Assembly (NCBI GenBank): GCA_011523845.1
Contig: WTFV01000005.1
Span: forward strand, 5,418-44,718
Length of the DNA stretch: 39,301 nt
Reading direction: 5' to 3'
From: Acidobacteriota bacterium
GTDB taxonomy: Bacteria > Acidobacteriota > Vicinamibacteria > Vicinamibacterales > UBA8438
Part shown: positions 27,256 through 36,578 of the stretch, one piece after another
How the letters are laid out: each line of letters starts with the position of its first letter
How positions within the stretch are numbered: the first letter of the stretch is position 1
The notes under the pieces: generated by a model
What the model was told of the DNA's origin: nothing
The model's database searches: none
What the model saw: only the letters and a program-made list of their open reading frames with translations
Program-made: the position numbers and the translations under genes

Positions 27256-27281
27256 TTAACAGCATGTTAATTTCCAGTTAA
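27256..27281. promoter_or_regulatory. Three direct TTAA repeats at 11-bp spacing
   Basis: TTAA occurs at 27256-27259, 27267-27270 and 27278-27281, each preceded by G (GTTAA). The exact 11-bp period and direct orientation are the signature of tandem binding by an OmpR/PhoB-family response regulator, each dimer reading one turn. It lies in the divergent region between the small secreted protein and the ABC operon. Confidence 0.55.
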
Positions 27282-27364
27282 TGGACAATTTACGCGCGTA
27301 CCGCCGCGAGCCCCCCGGCGCTTTCCTGTGCCGGCCTTGAAGGCGCCGCGCGCGATTCGCTATC

Positions 27365-27380
27365 CTGTTCGACTGAACAG
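27365..27380. promoter_or_regulatory. Perfect dyad CTGTTC-GACT-GAACAG before the ABC ATPase start
   Basis: A 6+4+6 perfect inverted repeat ends 3 bp before ATG 27384, where a ribosome-binding site would be expected and none is visible. It could be a repressor operator or an mRNA hairpin that limits translation. The half-site order resembles the TGTTC-N4-GAACA LexA box described in Verrucomicrobia. Confidence 0.4.
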
Positions 27381-27383
27381 ACC

Positions 27384-28355
27384 ATGACTGCCGAGCCAAA
27401 GCCGGTGATGATCGAGGCGAGCGGGCTCTCGAAGTACTACGGGTCCTTCGTCGCGGTGGAGGACATCTCGTTCTCCATACCCCAGGGGCAGGTCGTCGCG
27501 TTCCTCGGCCCGAACGGCGCCGGGAAGACGACGATGATGCGGATGCTGACCGGGTACCTCGCGCCGAGCGCGGGGGACGCGGCCATCGCGGGCCACGACG
27601 TCCGGCGGGATCGCATCGCCGCCTCGCGGCGCCTCGGCTACCTGCCCGAGAACGGCCCGATGTATCCCGACATGACGCCGTTGGAGTTGCTGCGCTTCTT
27701 CGGCGAGGCGCGGCGGATGCCGCCGGCGGAGTTGAAGGAGCGAATCGGCGCGGTCGTCGACCTGTGCGCGCTCGACCTGGTGACGGAGAAGCCGATCGGC
27801 AAGCTGTCGCGGGGGTACCGGCAGCGCGTCGGCATGGCGCAGGCGCTGCTGCACGATCCGGACGTGCTGATCATGGACGAGCCGACGGCCGGGCTCGATC
27901 CCAACCAGATCCGGCAGTTCCGCGAGAACATCCAGCGCCTCGGGCGGACCAAGACGCTGCTGATCTCGACCCACATCCTGCACGAGGCCGATGCGGTCGC
28001 CGACCGCGTGCTGCTGGTCAACAACGGACGCCTGTTGTTCGACGGTCCGGTCGACGAGCTGAAGGAGGACGGGTCGCTGGAGCAGCCGTTCTACCGCCTG
28101 ACCGGCCACGGCGCTCTGCCGCCGGGCGGCAACGGCGGGGAGCTTGGAACCGGCGAGGTGGAGGCACAGGCCGCGGTTGAGGACACTGGCGCTGCCGGGA
28201 CCGCGGAACCGCAGGCGCCGGCCGCCGCAGATGCGGATTCGGAAGGCGGCGGCGCGACGGTGCAGGGCGGGAGCGATGCGGACGCCGGCGCCCGGAGCGC
28301 GGACTCGGGCGGGACCGGCGCCGAAGCCGAAGGGGAACGCTCGTCGAAGGCGTGA
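27384..28355 (+). CDS. ABC transporter ATP-binding protein, GldA-like
   Basis: A 323-residue protein. The ATPase domain occupies residues 1-235: Walker A FLGPNGAGKTT, Q-loop (GYLPENGPMYPDM), signature LSRGYRQRVGMAQALL, Walker B VLIMDEPTAGLDP, switch His in LISTHIL. This set is that of GldA/NatA/CcmA-type exporters that pair with ABC-2 permeases. After about residue 240 there is an 80-residue Ala/Gly/Glu/Asp-rich tail with no fold. An alternative start is ATG 27408. The permease gene begins 7 bp downstream. The GldA comparison follows from the GldFG-like partner; gliding itself cannot be concluded. Confidence 0.85.
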   Translation: MTAEPKPVMIEASGLSKYYGSFVAVEDISFSIPQGQVVAFLGPNGAGKTTMMRMLTGYLAPSAGDAAIAGHDVRRDRIAASRRLGYLPENGPMYPDMTPLELLRFFGEARRMPPAELKERIGAVVDLCALDLVTEKPIGKLSRGYRQRVGMAQALLHDPDVLIMDEPTAGLDPNQIRQFRENIQRLGRTKTLLISTHILHEADAVADRVLLVNNGRLLFDGPVDELKEDGSLEQPFYRLTGHGALPPGGNGGELGTGEVEAQAAVEDTGAAGTAEPQAPAAADADSEGGGATVQGGSDADAGARSADSGGTGAEAEGERSSKA

Positions 28356-28362
28356 GGTGGCA

Positions 28363-31300
28363 ATGGGAGGCACACTCAACACGGCGGTCGTAAGCGCCCT
28401 GGCTCGCCGGGACCTGCGGATGTACTTCAGCAGTCCCAGCGGCTACGTCTTCATCACGCTGTTCATCTTCCTGAGCGCGGCGGCGGCGTTCTGGCAGGAC
28501 CGGTTCTTCCTGCAGAACCTGGCCAATCTCGATCAGTTGAACGGCGTGTTCCCGTACCTGCTGCTCTTCTTCGTTCCCGCCCTGACCATGGGGGTCTGGT
28601 CGGAGGAGAAGAAGCTGGGGACGGACGAGCTGCTGCTCACCCTGCCGGGCACCGATCTGGAGGTGGTGCTCGGCAAGTACCTGGCCGTGCTCGGCATCTA
28701 TACGGCGTCGCTGGTCCTGTCGCTCAGCTACGTCGCCGTGCTCTTCTACCTGGGCACGCCCGATCTCGGCCTGATGGCGAGCAACTACGTGGGCTACTGG
28801 CTCGTCGGGGCGGCGCTCATCGCGGTCGGCATGCTCGCGTCGCTGCTGACCCGCAACGCCACCGTGGCGTTCATCGCCGCGGGCCTCTTCTGCGCGGTGC
28901 TGGTCGCGGCCGGCCCCGCCGCCGCGGCCGTCGCGCCGGGCCTCGGCCGGGCGTTCGAGGCGCTGGGCGTGTTCCTGCACTTCGACGACTTCGCCAAGGG
29001 CATCATCAGCCTGAGCGGGCTTGTCTATTTCGTGTCGATAGGCGCGTTCTTCCTCTACCTGAACGTGCTGGTCCTGAGCCGCCGCCACTGGCCGCGCAGC
29101 GCCGACGGCTATCCGATGGGCCTGCACCAGGCGGTGCGCGGCGTCGCCGTGGCGGCCGCCCTGATCAGCGCGGGCGTGCTGGTGACCAACCGCAGCGTCC
29201 GCATCGACGTCACCGCCGAGCAGTTGCACTCGCTGAGCGGCGAGACGCGCCGGCTGCTCGACGAGCTGCCCGCGGACCGGCCGGTCTTCATCCAGGCGTT
29301 CATCAGCCCGGACGTGCCGGAAGCCTTCGTGCAGACGCGCTCGAACCTCATCAGCATCCTCGAGGAGATCGACGTCCTCGCGGGCCCGCGGGTGGAGGTG
29401 CTGGTCCAGGACACCGAGCCGTTCACGGACGCGGCGCGCGAGGCGCGCGAGACCTTCGGCATCCAGCCGCGGCCGGTCCGCAACGTCAGCTCGGCGCGGT
29501 CCGAGGTGGAGGAGGTATTCCTCGGCGTGGCCTTCACCTGCGGGGCCGAGGAGCAGGTGATCGGCTTCTTCGACGTGGGGCTGCCGGCCGAGTACGAGAT
29601 CATGCGCAGCATCCGCGTGGTCGCGGGGACCGAGCGGAAACGGGTCGGCGTCGTCGCCACGATGGCCAACCTGTTCGGCGGGACCAACTTCCAGCGCAAC
29701 CAGTTCACGCCGCAGTGGTCCGTGGTCGCGGAGCTGCGCAAGCAGTACGACGTGGTCGAGATCAGTCCCGAGATGGCCATCGGCCAGGACGTCGACGCGC
29801 TGCTCGTGCCGTTGCCCTCGTCGCTGCAGGCCGACGAGCAGGGCTTCGTCGCCGACTACATCCGGTCGGGCAAGCCGGCGCTCATCCTGGTCGACCCGCT
29901 GCCGGCGGTGAATCCGACGCTGTCGCCCTCGGAGTGGGTCGGCGACGGGAACCCCTTCACCTATCCGCCGGGGCAGCCGCGGCCCGGCCCGCGCGGCAAC
30001 GTGCGCGAGTGGATCCGCAACCTGGGGGTCGACTGGGAGCCGACGCGGATCGTCTGGGACAGCTACAACCCGCACCCCGAGCTGGCCCACATGCCGGAGG
30101 ACGTCGTTTTTCTCGGGGCCGGCAACGAGAACCCGGCGACCTTCAACGTCGACGACCCGATGACGGCGCAGCTCCAGGAGCTGGTCCTCCTGTTCCCCGG
30201 GTTCCTGCAGGCCGTCGACGACCCGCGCTTCGAGTTCCAGCCGCTGCTGCGCTCCGGCGTGGTGTCGGGCGCCAACGGCTACTTCTCGCTCGTGCGCGGC
30301 ACGCCGTTCGGCCCGCAGGTGAATCCCAGCCCGCCGCGCCGCCAGGACGACGACGACTACATCGTCGCGGCCCGCATCCGGTCGCGGGGCGGGGATACGG
30401 CGGAAGGCGTCCCGGAGGAGGATGCGGCCGTCGACGACCCGGAGCGTGCGGGCGCCGCGGGCGCGGCCGACGAAGCGGCGGAAGAGGCCGGGGAGGCGCC
30501 TGCCGCCGGCGCGGCCGAAGCGGGCGATGCGGTCGCCGGGACGACCCCGGCGGTGGAAGCGGCCGCCGAGCCGGAGCCCGGGACTGGCGCTGCGGAGTCG
30601 CCGGACGCGGATGATGACGCGGCTGCGCCGGCCCCTGATGCGGGTGCGGCCACGGAGCCCGATGCCGTCGTCGAGGCGAGCGAGTCGGTCGAGACACCGA
30701 CGCCCGAGCCCGAGGCGGAGCCGGCTGCGGAGCCCGACTCCGAGGCCGCGGCCTCGGGTGAGCCGGACGAGGCAACCGCGGAATCGCCCGCCGGGACCGA
30801 GGAGGCTGCCGAGCCCGAGTCCGGCGCCGGGGAGACCGCGTCGCCCGAGCCGCCGGCGTCCGAGACGGAAGCGGAGGCCGGCGAGCTGGAGTCTGGTGTG
30901 CGGCCTGCGGAGGCTGCCTCGGAGGTGGAGCCCGCGGCGCCGGAAGCGGCGATCGAGGCAGTTGAACCGGAAGCCTCTGAATCCACGGAGACGACGGCCG
31001 AGGCTTCGGGGACCGCCGAGTCCTCTGCGAGCCGGAGTGCCGAGTCTTCTGCGAGCCGGACTGCCGAGTCCTCTGCGAGCCGGAGTGCCGAGTCCGCCGC
31101 GCCGCGGGAGTCGCAGCCCGAACCGGCCGAGTCCGCCGAGACGTCCACCGAGGCGCAGGAGCCTTCCGCCGCGGCGGACCCCGACGCGGAGTCGGCGCCG
31201 GAGCAGGCCGCGGAGTCGCCGGACGCGGCCGACACGGCTGAGCCCGCTGCCGCGGCCGACACGGCTGAGCCCGCTGCCGTGGCCGAAGAGACGGACCCCG

Positions 31301-32028
31301 GCGCCGAGGCTGCCGCGGCGCCGGAGCAGGCCGCGGCGGACGAGCCGGAACCGGCCGGCGCCGAGCCGGAATCCGACGTTGCCGCCGAGACCATCCCCGA
31401 GCCGGAGCCGACCGGCGACATCGACATCATCGTCGTCGCCGACCTCGACCTCATCAGCGAGCAGTTCTTCCAGATCCGCGAGCAGGCGCCGGGCGGCCTG
31501 AACTTCGACAACATCACGTTCTTCCTGAACGCGATGGACACGCTGCTGGGCGAGGACGCGTTCATCGATCTGCGCAGCCGGCGCGCCCGGCACCGGACCC
31601 TGGAGCGGGTCGAGGCGCAGACGGCCGAGTTCATCGAGCAGCGCACGGCCGACGAGCAGCAGGCCGAGGCGGACGCCGAGACGGCGCTCACCGAGGCGCA
31701 GCAGCGGCTGAACGATCGCGTGGCGGAGCTGCAGGGACGCGCCGACATCGACGCCCAGACCCGCCAGATCATGGTGCGCAACCTCGAAGAGGTGGAGAAC
31801 CGGCGGCTGGAAGTGCTGTCGGCCAACATCGAGACCGAGAAGGACGCCCGCATCCAGGCCAGCCGCGAGAACATGGAGGCGCAGATTCGCCGGATCCAGA
31901 CCTCCATCAAGACGTTCGCGATCCTGCTGCCGCCCGTGCCGGTGGTGGTGCTGGGCATCGCCATCTTCATCCGGCGGAACCGGCGCGAGCGCGAGGGCGC
32001 GGCCGCCGCGCACCGGCTGCGGGAATAG
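28363..32028 (+). CDS. Fused ABC-2 permease and GldG-like auxiliary protein with giant low-complexity insert
   Basis: A 1221-residue protein from ATG 28363. Residues 1-250 form an ABC-2 permease with six hydrophobic helices ([20 protein letters not shown] at the start, then [20 protein letters not shown]), like GldF. Residue 260 onward is the GldG/PF09822 auxiliary part ([20 protein letters not shown], then [10 protein letters not shown]). In most genomes GldF and GldG are two genes. From residue 675 to 1015 lies an Ala/Glu/Pro/Ser-rich acidic segment without fold, including three 8-residue repeats SASR(S/T)AES and two 9-residue repeats DTAEPAAAA. The GldG domain then resumes ([18 protein letters not shown]), followed by a coiled coil (about 1085-1165) and a final membrane helix. 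It should export or extract an envelope substrate with the upstream ATPase. Confidence 0.82.
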   Translation: MGGTLNTAVVSALARRDLRMYFSSPSGYVFITLFIFLSAAAAFWQDRFFLQNLANLDQLNGVFPYLLLFFVPALTMGVWSEEKKLGTDELLLTLPGTDLEVVLGKYLAVLGIYTASLVLSLSYVAVLFYLGTPDLGLMASNYVGYWLVGAALIAVGMLASLLTRNATVAFIAAGLFCAVLVAAGPAAAAVAPGLGRAFEALGVFLHFDDFAKGIISLSGLVYFVSIGAFFLYLNVLVLSRRHWPRSADGYPMGLHQAVRGVAVAAALISAGVLVTNRSVRIDVTAEQLHSLSGETRRLLDELPADRPVFIQAFISPDVPEAFVQTRSNLISILEEIDVLAGPRVEVLVQDTEPFTDAAREARETFGIQPRPVRNVSSARSEVEEVFLGVAFTCGAEEQVIGFFDVGLPAEYEIMRSIRVVAGTERKRVGVVATMANLFGGTNFQRNQFTPQWSVVAELRKQYDVVEISPEMAIGQDVDALLVPLPSSLQADEQGFVADYIRSGKPALILVDPLPAVNPTLSPSEWVGDGNPFTYPPGQPRPGPRGNVREWIRNLGVDWEPTRIVWDSYNPHPELAHMPEDVVFLGAGNENPATFNVDDPMTAQLQELVLLFPGFLQAVDDPRFEFQPLLRSGVVSGANGYFSLVRGTPFGPQVNPSPPRRQDDDDYIVAARIRSRGGDTAEGVPEEDAAVDDPERAGAAGAADEAAEEAGEAPAAGAAEAGDAVAGTTPAVEAAAEPEPGTGAAESPDADDDAAAPAPDAGAATEPDAVVEASESVETPTPEPEAEPAAEPDSEAAASGEPDEATAESPAGTEEAAEPESGAGETASPEPPASETEAEAGELESGVRPAEAASEVEPAAPEAAIEAVEPEASESTETTAEASGTAESSASRSAESSASRTAESSASRSAESAAPRESQPEPAESAETSTEAQEPSAAADPDAESAPEQAAESPDAADTAEPAAAADTAEPAAVAEETDPGAEAAAAPEQAAADEPEPAGAEPESDVAAETIPEPEPTGDIDIIVVADLDLISEQFFQIREQAPGGLNFDNITFFLNAMDTLLGEDAFIDLRSRRARHRTLERVEAQTAEFIEQRTADEQQAEADAETALTEAQQRLNDRVAELQGRADIDAQTRQIMVRNLEEVENRRLEVLSANIETEKDARIQASRENMEAQIRRIQTSIKTFAILLPPVPVVVLGIAIFIRRNRREREGAAAAHRLRE
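30388..31410 (+). repeat. Low-complexity Ala/Glu/Pro coding segment with tandem repeats
   Basis: About 1 kb of in-frame, compositionally biased DNA. It contains 24-bp repeats at 31024-31047, 31048-31071 and 31072-31095, and 27-bp repeats at 31231-31257 and 31258-31284. It interrupts a conserved loop of the GldG-like domain; in relatives this loop is short and variable. Confidence 0.75.
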
Positions 32029-32034
32029 GAGTCA

Positions 32035-32052
32035 GCGCCGCAGAAACGGCGC
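32035..32052 (+). terminator. Hairpin after the GldFG-like gene
   Basis: GCGCCG (32035-32040) and CGGCGC (32047-32052) flank CAGAAA, starting 6 bp after the stop. The stem is perfect but no T-run follows. It may terminate or attenuate before leuC. Confidence 0.4.
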
Positions 32053-32128
32053 AGACCTCCTGTCCAGGTCGAGCGGCAAGCGGAGCCGCAGGCGACGTCT
32101 TGTCGGACCAGAGAGGATCGAACCGCAC

Positions 32129-33526
32129 ATGGGACGGACCCTGCTCCAGAAAGTCTGGGATCTGCACACTGTCCGGCGGCTGCCGACGGGGCAGACGCAG
32201 CTCTTCATCGGGCTGCACCTGATACACGAGGTGACGACGCCGCAGGCGTTCGACATGCTCCGCCAGCGGGGCGTCGGGGTGGCGTTTCCGGAGCGGACCT
32301 ACGCGACGGTCGACCACATCGTGCCGACCCTGGATCAGACGCGGCCTTTCGCGGACGAGCTGGCCGAGCAGATGATGGCCGCGCTCGAGCGCAACTGCCG
32401 CGAGTTCGGGATCCGGTTCTCGGATCTGAACACCGACCGGCAGGGCATCGTCCACGTCATCGGTCCCGAGCTCGGCCTCACCCAGCCGGGCATGACCATC
32501 GCCTGCGGCGACAGCCATACCTCGACGCACGGTGCGTTCGGGGCGGTGGCGTTCGGCATCGGGACCTCGCAGGTCCGCGACGTGCTGGCGTCGCAGTGCC
32601 TGGCGATCGAACCCCTGAAGGTCCGCCGGATCTCGGTTTCCGGTGCGCTCGGGCCGGGGGTCTACGCCAAGGACGTCATCCTCGAGATCATCGCCCGGCT
32701 CGGCGTGCGCGGCGGGGTCGGCTTCGCCTACGAGTACGGCGGCGCGGCGGTCGAGCGGATGACGATGGAAGAGCGGATGACGATGTGCAACATGTCGATC
32801 GAGGGCGGCGCCCGGATCGGCTACGTCAACCCGGACGAGACGACGTTCGCGTATCTCGCGGACCGGCCGTTCGCGCCCGCCGGCCACGCCTTCGAGGGCG
32901 CGAAGGCGTGGTGGCGGTCGATGGCGTCGGATCCGGACGCGGCCTACGACGACGTCGTCGAGCTCGATGGGGCGGCCATCGAGCCGCGGGTGACCTGGGG
33001 CATCAACCCGGGCCAGTCGGTCGGCGTCTCGGAGCGGATTCCCGACCCCGCCTCCGCGGCGGCGGACGCCGGCGCCATCGGCGAGGCGCTCGATTTCATG
33101 GGCTTCACGGCCGGCGCGCCCATCTCCGGGACCCGGGTCGACGTGGCGTTCGTGGGCTCGTGCACCAACTCGCGGCTGTCCGACCTGCGCGAGGCGGCGC
33201 GCATCGTCAGGGGCCATAGGGTGGCGTCCCACGTCCGGGCGCTGGTCGTGCCCGGCTCGAAGGACGTGCGCCGGGCGGCGGAGGCCGAAGGGCTGCACGA
33301 GATCTTCCGGGAGGCGGGCTTCGAGTGGCGCGGCGCCGGTTGCTCGATGTGCCTGGCGATGAACCCCGACCGCCTGAACGGCCGCGAGGTGTGCGCCTCG
33401 TCGTCCAACCGCAACTTCAAGGGACGCCAGGGGAGTCCGACCGGCCGCACGCTCCTGATGAGCCCGGCCATGGTCGCCGCCGCCGCGGTCAGCGGCGAGG
33501 TGACCGACGTGAGGACCCTGCTGTGA
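32129..33526 (+). CDS. leuC: 3-isopropylmalate dehydratase large subunit
   Basis: A 465-residue protein of normal length from ATG 32129 with AGAGGA upstream. The start [20 protein letters not shown], the [12 protein letters not shown] motif and the three iron-sulfur ligands C345 (GSCTNSR), C405 and C408 ([11 protein letters not shown]) identify LeuC. With LeuD it isomerises 2-isopropylmalate to 3-isopropylmalate in leucine synthesis using a 4Fe-4S cluster. The Cys spacing matches E. coli LeuC. The leuA and leuB genes are not in the window. Confidence 0.95.
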   Translation: MGRTLLQKVWDLHTVRRLPTGQTQLFIGLHLIHEVTTPQAFDMLRQRGVGVAFPERTYATVDHIVPTLDQTRPFADELAEQMMAALERNCREFGIRFSDLNTDRQGIVHVIGPELGLTQPGMTIACGDSHTSTHGAFGAVAFGIGTSQVRDVLASQCLAIEPLKVRRISVSGALGPGVYAKDVILEIIARLGVRGGVGFAYEYGGAAVERMTMEERMTMCNMSIEGGARIGYVNPDETTFAYLADRPFAPAGHAFEGAKAWWRSMASDPDAAYDDVVELDGAAIEPRVTWGINPGQSVGVSERIPDPASAAADAGAIGEALDFMGFTAGAPISGTRVDVAFVGSCTNSRLSDLREAARIVRGHRVASHVRALVVPGSKDVRRAAEAEGLHEIFREAGFEWRGAGCSMCLAMNPDRLNGREVCASSSNRNFKGRQGSPTGRTLLMSPAMVAAAAVSGEVTDVRTLL

Positions 33527-34119
33527 GCGAGCTGAGACCGATAGACCGGATCGCCGGGACCGCCATCCCGCTGCGCGGCAACAACATCGACACCGACCGC
33601 ATCATCCCGGCCCGGTATCTGAAGGCGATCACCTTCGACGGCCTCGGCGCGCACGCCTTCGAGGACGACCGCGGGTCGATGCCGAACCATCCCTTCGCGA
33701 ATCCGGCGTACGCCGGGGCGTCCATCCTGATCGTCAACGAGAACTTCGGCTCCGGCTCGTCGCGCGAGCACGCCCCCCAGGCGCTCAAGCGCTGGGGCAT
33801 CGGCGCCTGCGTCGGCCAGTCCTTCTCGGAGATCTTCCTGGGCAACGCCACCACCATCGGCCTGCCCTGCGCCACGGCCGCCCCCGAGGACATCGAGGCG
33901 CTGATGGCGGCGGCCGAGGGGGACCCGGCCACCACGATGGCCTTCAGCGTCGACGCGCAGTCGATCGAGGCGGCCGGCCGCCGCGTGCGGCTCGGCATGC
34001 CCGCCGCCGTGCGCGACTCGCTCCTCACCGGGCAGTGGGACGCCACCGGTCTGCTGCTCGACCGCTTCGACGACGTCCGCCGCGTGGCAACGAGCCTGCC
34101 CTACGTTCAGGGATTCTGA
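33523..34119 (+). CDS. leuD: 3-isopropylmalate dehydratase small subunit
   Basis: A 198-residue protein from a GTG (33523) that overlaps the leuC stop by 4 bp (GTGA), so translation is coupled. The swivel-domain signatures [16 protein letters not shown] and [15 protein letters not shown] are intact; the latter carries the substrate-binding Gly-Ser-Ser-Arg. The length is normal. The last 13 bp overlap the 3' end of the convergent glycosyltransferase gene, an unusually tight tail-to-tail arrangement that leaves no room for a terminator between them. Confidence 0.95.
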   Translation: MSELRPIDRIAGTAIPLRGNNIDTDRIIPARYLKAITFDGLGAHAFEDDRGSMPNHPFANPAYAGASILIVNENFGSGSSREHAPQALKRWGIGACVGQSFSEIFLGNATTIGLPCATAAPEDIEALMAAAEGDPATTMAFSVDAQSIEAAGRRVRLGMPAAVRDSLLTGQWDATGLLLDRFDDVRRVATSLPYVQGF

Positions 34120-36554
34120 GTCTCGTTCCGCGCCCGCGGATCGAGGACGACCCGGTACAGCTTCACGCCCAGCACGCGTGGGTCGGCCGAGATCCCGAGG
34201 GCGCTGGGCTGGAACGCGGTCGATTCGATCGTCAGCCGGGCCGGTCCCGAAGCAGCAGCCGCACCGAGGCGGATTACCTGCGGCTCGTCGGTCAGGATCC
34301 GGCGCTCCACCACGGTCCGATCGGCCATCCATACGCTGATCTCCGCGGGGGAGGCGCCGGCCGGGCGCCCCGCCGCCACGGTCAGCGCGACGTCCACGCC
34401 CCCGGGAATCGTGAGCGCGGCGCGCTCCCCGCTCCAGCGGAAGGTCCCGTCCCCCTGGCCATCGCGCTCGGCTGCATGGAAGCCGTCCAGGTCGAAGAAC
34501 ACGTCGTCGAGGGGATTCCCGACGTCGACCGCGGCGCGAGCCGTTTCGCGCCGCAGCACGCGGAACACGCGCATTCGGATGGGCGGCCGGACGACCGCCC
34601 GCGGCGCCCTCGATCGTGTCTGCTCCAGCATCAGCAGGTCGATCCGGGCGCGATCGAACTCGGCCAGGGAGAACTCCGGGGCGAAGAAGGAGAAGTAATC
34701 CCGATCGGTGAACACGAAGAAGACCGGCCGGCGGTTGGCGCGCCAGAAGTGGACTGCCTGCGCCATCGACGCGGATCGGAGATTGCTGCCCGTGCCCCTC
34801 GGTGCGAGCACGGCATCGAGACCGTGCAGATAGGCCAGCGACGTCGACACGTGCGTGCCTGCCAGGCCCGGGCTCAGCAGTACGACCGCATCGGCCGGGA
34901 ACCTGCCCGCCAGCGCGGCGGTCTGCGCGAGCGCGCCCTCCCACAGGGGCTGCCGCACGACGGCCAGGCTCGGTCCCGCTACCAGGCCCACGAGCACGGC
35001 GGCGATACCCGCCGCCACGATGCGGCGGCGCGGCAACGCGACGCGGCCCACCAGCGCGGCGACCGCCAGCGACACGAACAGCATCAGCAGCGGGAGGACA
35101 ACCGGGACGAACCGGCGCATCGACCAGACGTGCCACCCCGGTTCGTGCGGATCGTGCAGATAGTGCAGGCCCACCACCAGCAGCAGGACCAGCGCCAGTG
35201 CAGGCTCCCGCTCGGCGCGCCCGCGTCCCCGCAGACAGGGGCCCAACCGCCACGCGAGCCCGATCGCGGCGAGCATCAGCACCGGCCAGGAGACGTACCA
35301 GCTCAGCCAGACGACCGTCTCGCCCAACCGCGCGGTCGTCGTTGCCAGGTAGTTGAGGATGTAGATGGCGAGGATGCCGGCCAGTCCCACACCCCAGGCG
35401 CGCCGCCGAATCCGCGGCGCGCACCGGCAGCAGACCAGCCCGATACCCACGGCAAGCAGCCCGGCAATCGTTGCCGCCGCGATCCCCGTCGGCCCGGCCT
35501 GCCGGAAGAGGGTGCTCAGAAAGGACGTCCGCAGCAGATGCTCGACGTAGGGCCGGTAGTGGGAGTCGAAGGCGAGGTAGTGCACCCCGTTGTGGACGAT
35601 GAGCAGCCCGAACGGAACCGCGAGACTGCCGATGCCCCACCTGCCGCCCTGCGGACCGGCGAGCGACCGCCACGCAAGGAACGCCAGCAGGGAGACCGAC
35701 AGCAGCACGATCAGATCGACCTTGGCGAAACACGCCAGACCGAGGAAACAGCCGCCGGCTACCGCCCATCGCCGCGCACCGTCCCGACGTGCGACCAGCC
35801 AGGCCAGAAGGCCGGTCAGCACGAAGTACTGGGCCACCATTTCCGGTACCGGGAGTCTGGCGAACCACACCTGCGGCAGCGCGGCGAGCGCGAGTGCCGC
35901 GGCGAGCCAGCCGGCAAACCGCCCGCCGAGACGTGCGGCCACGAGAAACAGGCTGCCGGTGCTCAACGTCGCGAACAACGGCGACACGAACAGGGAGCCG
36001 CGCACGGAGGAGACTTCGTGGAACAGCGCGGTCAGGACCGGAAACAGTGGTGAGAAGCCGGCCGTGACGGTGGGGTCGACGATGTCGGGAATCAGGAAGC
36101 CGCCCGGGAATCGGGCATGGCGGCCGGTGGCATCGAACGGCCACCGGTTCTCGAACAGGGCGGCTCGGGGTACGGCGGGCAGTCGGCTGACCAGCTCGTC
36201 CTCGAACTCGAGCGCGCCGGTGGCCGCTATCCGGCTTGCGAAGTTCACGTAGACCGACGCGTCGGTTCCGGCGACCACCGCCTCGTAGGGCGGGAAGAAC
36301 ACCCAGGCGCTCAGCAGGAGCAGCGCGCCGAGCTCCAGCCCGGCTGCCGGCGCGCGGCGTCCGGCACGCGCCCGCAACCGGACGGGGGCGGTGCAGAACG
36401 CATACGCCAGCAGCGCCAGACCGACCGCCCCCGCCGCCAGGAGCCCCAGCAACAGATCGAGCCGGAAGCGGCCGAACTCGGCGAGCACCAGCGCCAGCCA
36501 CGCGACGACGCCGACGCCCACGGCGACGCGAAGGAACCCGCGTTCGATGCCCAA
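34107..36554 (-). CDS. GT-C type membrane glycosyltransferase (ArnT/PMT-like)
   Basis: An 815-residue protein, TTG start at 36554 with AGGGG upstream. About a dozen hydrophobic segments fill residues 1-540; the last 270 residues are soluble. After the first helices an extracytoplasmic loop has a conserved-type acidic motif (VAGTDASVYVNFASRIA, D98), the position of the catalytic Asp in GT39/GT83-like lipid-linked sugar transferases. The soluble part has AVVLLSPGLAGT and a beta-rich C-terminal end (DVALTVAAGRPAGASPAEIS) that may bind carbohydrate. It should transfer a sugar from a polyprenyl carrier on the outer face of the inner membrane. It is the last gene of the SpeD-methyltransferase-exosortase operon, 24 bp after the exosortase stop. 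Acceptor unknown. Confidence 0.7.
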   Translation of the reverse strand: MGIERGFLRVAVGVGVVAWLALVLAEFGRFRLDLLLGLLAAGAVGLALLAYAFCTAPVRLRARAGRRAPAAGLELGALLLLSAWVFFPPYEAVVAGTDASVYVNFASRIAATGALEFEDELVSRLPAVPRAALFENRWPFDATGRHARFPGGFLIPDIVDPTVTAGFSPLFPVLTALFHEVSSVRGSLFVSPLFATLSTGSLFLVAARLGGRFAGWLAAALALAALPQVWFARLPVPEMVAQYFVLTGLLAWLVARRDGARRWAVAGGCFLGLACFAKVDLIVLLSVSLLAFLAWRSLAGPQGGRWGIGSLAVPFGLLIVHNGVHYLAFDSHYRPYVEHLLRTSFLSTLFRQAGPTGIAAATIAGLLAVGIGLVCCRCAPRIRRRAWGVGLAGILAIYILNYLATTTARLGETVVWLSWYVSWPVLMLAAIGLAWRLGPCLRGRGRAEREPALALVLLLVVGLHYLHDPHEPGWHVWSMRRFVPVVLPLLMLFVSLAVAALVGRVALPRRRIVAAGIAAVLVGLVAGPSLAVVRQPLWEGALAQTAALAGRFPADAVVLLSPGLAGTHVSTSLAYLHGLDAVLAPRGTGSNLRSASMAQAVHFWRANRRPVFFVFTDRDYFSFFAPEFSLAEFDRARIDLLMLEQTRSRAPRAVVRPPIRMRVFRVLRRETARAAVDVGNPLDDVFFDLDGFHAAERDGQGDGTFRWSGERAALTIPGGVDVALTVAAGRPAGASPAEISVWMADRTVVERRILTDEPQVIRLGAAAASGPARLTIESTAFQPSALGISADPRVLGVKLYRVVLDPRARNETQNP

Positions 36555-36578
36555 GTATGCCCCTGGGTTGGCGGGAGG

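Noticed and set aside
27256..27281. CtrA binding site (TTAA-N7-TTAA)
   Set aside because: The spacing fits, but CtrA is an Alphaproteobacterial regulator and the gene content does not point there. I keep only the broader OmpR-family reading.
28018..32013. Very long open frame on the minus strand opposite the GldFG gene
   Set aside because: Its composition is a reflection of the coding strand, and the plus strand has clear ABC-2 and GldG motifs. It is a shadow frame.
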